DNA of 64,000 bases from Lycocorax pyrrhopterus obiensis (Eukaryota > Chordata > Aves > Passeriformes > Paradisaeidae). A program made the translations under genes and the position numbers. Where the stretch lies: NCBI GenBank assembly GCA_014706295.1, contig JACSVZ010000008.1, positions 19,075,659 through 19,139,658 on the forward strand. Reading direction: 5' to 3'. This document shows, piece after piece, positions 58,068 to 64,000 of this stretch. How positions within the stretch are numbered: the stretch's first letter is position 1; the number at the start of each line of letters is the position of its first letter. The notes below the pieces were generated by a model. It had not been told where the DNA came from. It searched no databases and saw nothing but the letters and a program-made list of their open reading frames with translations.

Positions 58068-61000
58068 CCCACTACCACTACCACTGACTAACAGTGCCTG
58101 TCAGGAGGCTAAAGCAATCTCCCTTCAAAGAGGTCCCTCCAGCACTGTGAGCACGGACCTGGAGGAAATGTTGATGCTCCTATCCAAACAGTGTGAGCCC
58201 GAGAGAGGGATTCCTTTGCAGTGGAAACAAAAGTTGGATTTTAGTCTCAAGGCCTGCCCTTCTGTAACCTGTTTGCCTAGAACAGTGGTAAGGGTGCTTG
58301 AACCCCTTCTTCAAACAGCAGATCCTCACAACAAAAACCCCTTGCTCCGAATCACCAAAGATTTCCTCACTGTGGCAGGAGCGTAGTAGGTGGTGCTGTG
58401 AGTGAGTCTGTAACAGGAGATCCACCCTACATGCCTTTCTTAACCATGCTTTGGCAAAACAGGATTCACTGTGGAACAGATAGAGATACTGCTGCATGTT
58501 TACTCTCTAGAAATTTACGACCTTGTTGGGGAGGAGAGTGGGAGCTTCAGGCAAAGTTCCTTATAGCAGCCCTTCCATTGAGTTGTGAGGTGCTGAAAGG
58601 ACCCCCTTGATTTCTAAACTCCCGCTCAGAGAGGAGCCTGGGTGCAGCTGAATCCAGTCTTAGCCTCTGACCGTCGCTGTTGAAGTCTAAGGAATTACAA
58701 AGGTGTGATTGAACCATTCTACAACTTTGTCCTGCAGGACTAAAAATGGCAAACCAGATATATTTATATAAAAAAAGAATGATTTATTATAATAAATGAT
58801 TACACAAAAATATCCTAATCAGAATTTTTTACTACACAGTACAGTAGCTAAAACTACTATTGTAAGATAGGATAGAACAATGCATTATATCAAAGCAATC
58901 ATATAAAAGCAATTGTATTAAAGCTAGCAAAAAGAAACAATTATTAAAGTAGAGATTGAGGTAGCTCACCCTCACCCATACCAACATCCATGGGCAAAAT
59001 CTCTTTCGCTCAGCCTCCAGGAGTAACTTTTAGGGGCGTCCCCACACAAAGGAGAAATCTTCATACACACTCCAAGAAGGGATATGTTAGGAGAACTTAA
59101 CTGTGTGAAAGTGGGCTGGACTTTGACAGTGTAAAGTGATTGATGACCAATCATGTCTCCAGGCTGGCTTAGCAGTTTATCTGCCAGACCTTTGCCTCAT
59201 TATCAGGATGTTGATTTGGGGCTGATGTGTCAGACTGGCTTTAGCATAATTCAACACCAAAAGGAGAACATGATGCTCCTTCTCAGCCCACAACCGATAG
59301 CTTGCAAATTAAGGTATTATTTGAGTGGTTTGACCACACTCCAAGTAGAACATCAGGCTACACACCTGTATTAGCCTTGCAAAAAATGACAAACTATCTC
59401 CCAAAAGTTTAGTCACTCACTTTGTCCCATAACAGGGAATCAAATACCAGACAACTACCATCTAAGCAGGTCTGAAGAAGACTTTGCTGCATCCTGCTAC
59501 TCTTATAAGTCTGTGTAGTGCTTGAGTACCACAGCTAAAGCAATTACCACCATTTGAGTGATACAGTATTAAGTAGAATACACAAACCACATCACAGAAA
59601 CACATCCCCATTCTTCTCGCTGCTATTTGCATCTCCTGGCCTCCATGGCTGTGGCATGGCAGTTTTAGGATCATCCACGAAAGAGAGAGACCTGGAGTTT
59701 GTTTTCCTGCAGGAATCCCTTTTGGTGTCCCTCCCTACCAGTACAACACAGAGCAGTAGAGAAAGGCTAGCAATATGTTACTACATTTATCTTCATGGCA
59801 GGTTCTTGGCTAGCTTCACATTCCTGGACAGATGAAGCCTCTGAACATTTCCTACACCAGTATCTGCATTGTAAATGCAAACTCTCCTTTGGCTTTCCAC
59901 AGAGTGAAATTATCAGATATCATGGATTCCCCAGCGAGGAATATGAAGTTACAACAGAGGATGGATACATTCTTGGTGTTTTCAGAATTCCCGCTGGGAG
60001 GAACAGGCAAAATACAGGTGTGGCATATAGGACATGATGAAGGTCTGAGAGCTAACTCTTACATGGATTCCCCATCTTTCCCCCTTGCATATATGATGGC
60101 AGGTTCCATACCTTTCCATCTCAGCAAGGGCACCCAGCCTAGAATGTGGCCTGAATTCTGTTATTCTGTTATATCTGTTTAACACTCCCGCAAAACCAAA
60201 TTCTGCACCCTAGATTTAACTACACATTACCTATTACTACTACAGCCTAAGAAAATCTCTCCTGTTTCAGGGAAGAAGCCTGCAGTCTTGCTACATCATG
60301 GTGTTTTAGGAGATGCTATTCACTGGATTTCCAACATGCCCAGCAACAGCCTAGGCTTCATCCTCGCAGATGCCGGCTACGATGTCTGGCTGGGAAACAG
60401 CCGAGGAGACACCTGGTCTTTAAAACACAAGACCCTTAAGCCCTGCCAGAAAGAGTTCTGGCAGTTCAGGTACTCTGTGGAGAAAGAATTTCTGAAGAAA
60501 GCAACATTCAGGGAACTAGCAAGATTAGGCAGTTGCTACTAGAATGCAGAACTTTTCCCTTCCTGGTTATATGAAAAAATTCCTTTCTAAATTATATGAA
60601 AACACTACAGGTTTTCATATAATCTGATTTCAAGTGGGACATGCAACATTTAAGGAGACTAGACAAACTGTTTTCCACAGATGCAGCCATTTCTGGGCAT
60701 GTCAGGGAAGTTATAAGAAGAAATTGGCTGCATGGCCTGGACAGGCTCCTCTGGAATCAGCACACACAGAAGTAAAGCTGGAAGTACAAAGGTCACCTTT
60801 GTCCATACACCATGCTGGTTTCTTTTGGAAAAGGCTTCCAAAACTGGGAGGTATCTGTAACCTTGAAGTCTCCCACCAGATACCGTGTCCCAAGTGCAGA
60901 AAGGACAGGAGACTACTCAGCCCAGTCTAGAAATCTGATCTACCACAATTGATGTTAACTGAGAGAAAAATATTTCTTGTAACCCGTGTGGGTGAAAGCA

Positions 61001-63446
61001 CTGATTAAATTCAGTTCCCCAAGGGCTGCAGCTGTCAGATGAAACTGGCACCTCCTCCACAGAGAGCCCAAGGCATCAGGCAGCCAGGCTGTACAGCGGC
61101 ACCCCTCTGCCCACTTCCCCAGCTCAAGCAAGGATGCAGACACACTGTGCAACCTCCTCCTTCAACGGGTCCTGCTTGGTGCAATGAACAAAACTGACAA
61201 TCAGTAGCTCACTGTGATAGTCAAATTGTCTGCCAGCTTTTTGTGTTTCTCCCTGTAGCTTCGATGAAATGGGTAAATACGATATTCCAGCAGAGCTGTA
61301 CTTCGTCATGAATAAAACCGGACAGAAGGATGTTTACTATGTTGGTCACTCTGAAGGGTCAGCTGCAGGTAATGTTAGAACAGTCTGGGTACAAAACAGT
61401 CAGTGTTAGTGCTCAGGATTTATGTGTACGACCTGTGAGCAGACACTGGGGTTTACATCATGATGTACCATTATCTTTTTACAAAAACCAACTTAGAAAC
61501 AGAGGAGAAAATGGGGGAGAGTGGCATTCTTAGACAATTCTTTTCCTTTCTTCCCATATGTGCATTCTAAGAGTATCTTTGCAGAATGAATAGCTCATAC
61601 CAAGTCACCACCTTTTTTGTCTTTAGATAATTATGTCAACCAGTCAAATCCATCAGTGGAGAAATTGAAACACATTCAGAAAACAGGATGGAACAAACCC
61701 TTTTTAGTTTTAATTCCTTCCCTATACTCTTCCTTTATGTGTGAATTCACTTTCACCCAAGTATGTGCGTAGTTACAAGGAAAAATTCTATTCTTAATCT
61801 CCAGATAATTATTGTATTGCTGAATGCCAGCATAAACACATGCAGTCTTTTAGAGACTGCAAGCTGAGAAACTCTTTCTTTTATTAGAGTTTATGGAACT
61901 TTAGCGAGAACTTGAATTTCAAAAATCTGATTAATAGACCTTTTCAACCAAAACTGGTCTTAACACAAAATTGTCAGTTCTGAGAAGACCAATACTGGGA
62001 GATGCTCTAATGAGCTTGTATGCTTAGAATGAACTTTATCTTCCAAATAAACATTTCAAGCAAGAATCAAACATTCTTACTTTCTGCAGCACAGAAATGG
62101 AAAACAGCCAATGGGATGCTAGTCTCACTTCTTTGCTGCCTACTGCTTCTTTATTTATTTGGTCTGTGGAGATCTCTTCATTAACTTGACTTCTTTTTCT
62201 GTGTTTGCAGGCTTCATAGCATTTTCTACTTATCCTGATTTGTCTCAGAAGATTAAAGCATTCTTTGCTTTGGCACCAGTAGTCACCATCACACATGCTA
62301 CCAGTCCTCTGGTAATGGCCACACAGCTTCCCCAGTCACTGATCAGGGTAAGACATTCCTTCTAAAGAGAAAGACATAATTATCTGCTTTGTCTCTTACT
62401 GCACTCGTGCAACCTGAACTTTTAATGGGTGATGAGTTGGAATTTAATTCAGTGTATCACACTGCTGACAGTGCCTGTAGACTTCAGACTGTCCAGAGAG
62501 CTAAGCTGCAAGGTTTCACACGGTATCTCTTTTGCAATTTCTTTAAGGTAGCAGGCATACTTTCACCACTATTTCTTTAAATCAAATATTTCTGAAGAAA
62601 AATTTCAAATGCCAGAGCAAAAGAAATCTAATATATTCTACTAAATCTAGCCTTAAGCACTAATAAAAACTACAAGTAAGATACTTCACATCTTAATTTT
62701 ATCAGACATGCAGTTCATTTTTGCTTGTGAAGTATTTACTTGTAAAGTGATAAATGAAACTTAAACACCAGAAGATGTCAATTTAATAGCATTTGCTGGG
62801 AATGTGGAAATCATGCATGCTATAATTTATGTCAAACCACAGGAGCACATCCTCTTTCTCTCCAAGCTGTACCCATGATGTGACTATAGAGCATTCAGCT
62901 CTACACCCTTCTCATTTGTCTCATTTGTCTGATCCCTCTTTACTTAGTAGTAATACTCACAGCACAGCTTGCACCTGCCTGGAAAAAATATTAGGGCAAA
63001 AAGGGACTTCCTATATTCTGCAGTCATCAGTGCAGCCAACTTCCTTTCTCACTGAGATCAGTACACTAAAAACAGACGGATAGTGACCTCCAGCACTCGT
63101 CTCAAGAAGAAGGAAGAACATGTGGTCTGCCCTTGGGAAGAACACACTATAAAGGATAGTGGGATGACGAGCAGTTTCAGCAATCCTGCCTCTATGGAAG
63201 AGGCAAGGCTATTAAAGAAGAGGGAGTCACTTAAAGAAGAGGGAGTTTTCTGCATGAAATAATCCTGCAACAGCTAAAAAGATTTTGCACTTTTCCTCCC
63301 CTCAGTTACTACTTGGCTGCAAAGGAGCTTTTCACTACCATGAATGGATGAAAGGACCTGCAACACAGTTCTGTGCATGCCTGGGAAAAGTTTGTGGCAG
63401 TATCTTCTGCTACCTAGCAGGGGGCAGGATACAAAATATGAACACG
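57892..63446 (+). CDS. acid lipase, LIPM/LIPA-like (lipase 3), 3' part beyond the window
   Basis: Close paralogue of lipase 2 in the gastric/lysosomal acid-lipase family. Coding exons visible: 57892-58023, 59903-60017, 60271-60469, 61259-61368, 62211-62347 and 63306-63446, all GT-AG and in phase, giving 278 residues. Three more exons (SPAGTSVQN region, AFDWG-like exon, Asp/His exon) are expected and I do not find them before 64000. The signal peptide [17 protein letters not shown] is followed by [21 protein letters not shown]. The oxyanion loop is HHGVLGD, so the Gly lost in lipase 2 is kept. The nucleophile elbow is [11 protein letters not shown]. The lid exon has the short C-x6-C pair and extra cysteines (FCACLGKVC). 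The sequon at the NNS/NNT position is lost (PSNSLG). A solo LTR sits in the intron after exon 1. Catalytic Asp and His cannot be checked here. Confidence 0.85.
58524..59362. mobile_element. solo LTR in lipase 3 intron, empty site visible in lipase 2
   Basis: An 839-bp segment begins TGTTGGGG and ends GGCTACA, and is flanked by GACCT (58519-58523) and CACCT (59363-59367), a 5-bp target duplication with one mismatch. Lipase 2 reads ACAATCTGTATCAGCC at the matching place (about 33460-33480), while lipase 3 reads ACGACCT-[element]-CACCTGTATTAGCC. Lipase 2 therefore shows the empty site. The segment has a TATATTTATATAAAA stretch and an AATAAA near 58791. No retroviral coding sequence lies beside it. 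The family is not identified and orientation is uncertain. Confidence 0.75.
60991..61376 (+). repeat. near-identical tract over the catalytic-serine exon, copy B (putative gene conversion)
   Basis: Partner of 35488-35873 without gaps and with one visible mismatch (the C at 61209). It includes all of coding exon 4, so the protein segment from the FDEMGKYD motif through GHSEGSAA is identical in lipases 2 and 3. Confidence 0.8.
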
Positions 63447-64000
63447 GTAAGCACATCCAAGAAAAGCTTAATACAAGTAAATCTGAAGTAGTTTTGAAGT
63501 GCAACTGGATGGAGCAAGATCTTTTTCTCTTTTGCACAATTCATATGTTTTCCTTCCTAAGCAACAGGACACCTGGCTCATCTGAACATAAGAGATGGTT
63601 TCTTTTTGCTTGCTACACATCGAAACATTTCCAGCCAAAACTCAAAGCTGTTTCTTCACACTGCTCTCCAAACAAAAGTTTGCATTCCTTTACTCTGGCT
63701 GCTACCTGTTTTTCTTACAGACCTTTCACGTGTCTGTTCTCCGGTCACCTTTCATCACTTAGACTATTTAACAAGTGTGCCCACAAAAAGCTCTCACATA
63801 TGCAGCTTCATTGTGCTCAAGAGAACGGTGTACTAACAATCTTTCTCTACTGATTATGCATTATTTAAAGCATCATAAAAATCACAGAAACTGGGAAAAC
63901 AAAGGCCATACACGCTTCCAGAATTATGTTTTCTCTATGGCTAAGGACTAATGTTGAAAAGACTGTCTCAAAGGCATAAAATCTTATGTAATCATTCCTA
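63447..64000 (+). other. lipase 3 intron 6, to window end
   Basis: Intron sequence after the donor GTAAGC. I searched for the next expected exon (SPAGTSVQN motif) and did not find it, although in lipase 2 it follows after about 200 bp. The intron is longer here, or the exon is lost; the window ends before this can be decided. Confidence 0.5.

Larger units (their letters stand above)
55060..63446 (+). repeat. segmental duplication, copy B (upstream region plus lipase 3)
   Basis: Collinear with 27776-38244: the upstream motifs, the probable leader exon, coding exons 1-6 and intron patches recur in the same order. Copy B is more compact, with a leader intron of about 1.75 kb against 3.4 kb. It lacks the CR1 of copy A and carries its own solo LTR at 58524-59362. 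ANKRD22 lies between the copies and has no second copy in the window. Confidence 0.7.

Overview
The window looks like nuclear DNA from a bird, probably a passerine. It has multi-exon genes with GT-AG introns, a CR1 LINE 3' end with the avian ATTCTATG-type terminal repeat (about 36211-36392), and two solo LTRs of endogenous-retrovirus type (3878-4516 and 58524-59362). I see no bacterial, phage or CRISPR content. The species call is inference.

The locus corresponds to the acid-lipase / ANKRD22 block known from human 10q23 (LIPF-LIPK-LIPN-LIPM-ANKRD22). From left to right: 1-17.4 kb has no recognisable gene, only one solo LTR and a short tandem repeat. 17.4-25.9 kb (+) is a LIPM-like acid lipase (lipase 1). 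28.8-40.7 kb (+) is a second acid lipase (lipase 2), with a probable 5' non-coding exon about 3.4 kb upstream of its first coding exon. 43.1-52.3 kb (-) is a complete six-coding-exon ANKRD22 of 191 aa, tail-to-tail with lipase 2. 56.0 kb to the window end (+) is a third lipase (lipase 3), a close paralogue of lipase 2; six of its expected nine coding exons lie inside the window.

Lipases 1 and 2 keep the GXSXG serine, the Asp in the GGxD motif and the His in the HLDFIWG motif. They should be secreted or endo-lysosomal neutral-lipid / cholesteryl-ester hydrolases of the gastric/lysosomal family. ANKRD22 has an N-terminal Met-Gly and a proline-broken hydrophobic segment between ankyrin repeats. 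The human protein has been reported on lipid droplets, so the whole block may relate to lipid handling.

The most interesting signal is the mosaic history of lipases 2 and 3. They share a duplicated block (about 27.8 kb onward and 55.06 kb onward) that sits on both sides of ANKRD22. Two short tracts are almost identical: about 350 bp over the signal-peptide exon and about 386 bp over the catalytic-serine exon. The exons downstream, for the substrate-facing and lid regions, are only about 50-60% identical in protein. This suggests local gene conversion homogenising the catalytic exon while the lid diversifies. Lipase 2 also has an unusual oxyanion-loop change (HA in place of HG), and lipases 2 and 3 share a shortened lid cysteine loop and a variant nucleophile elbow (GHSEGSAA).
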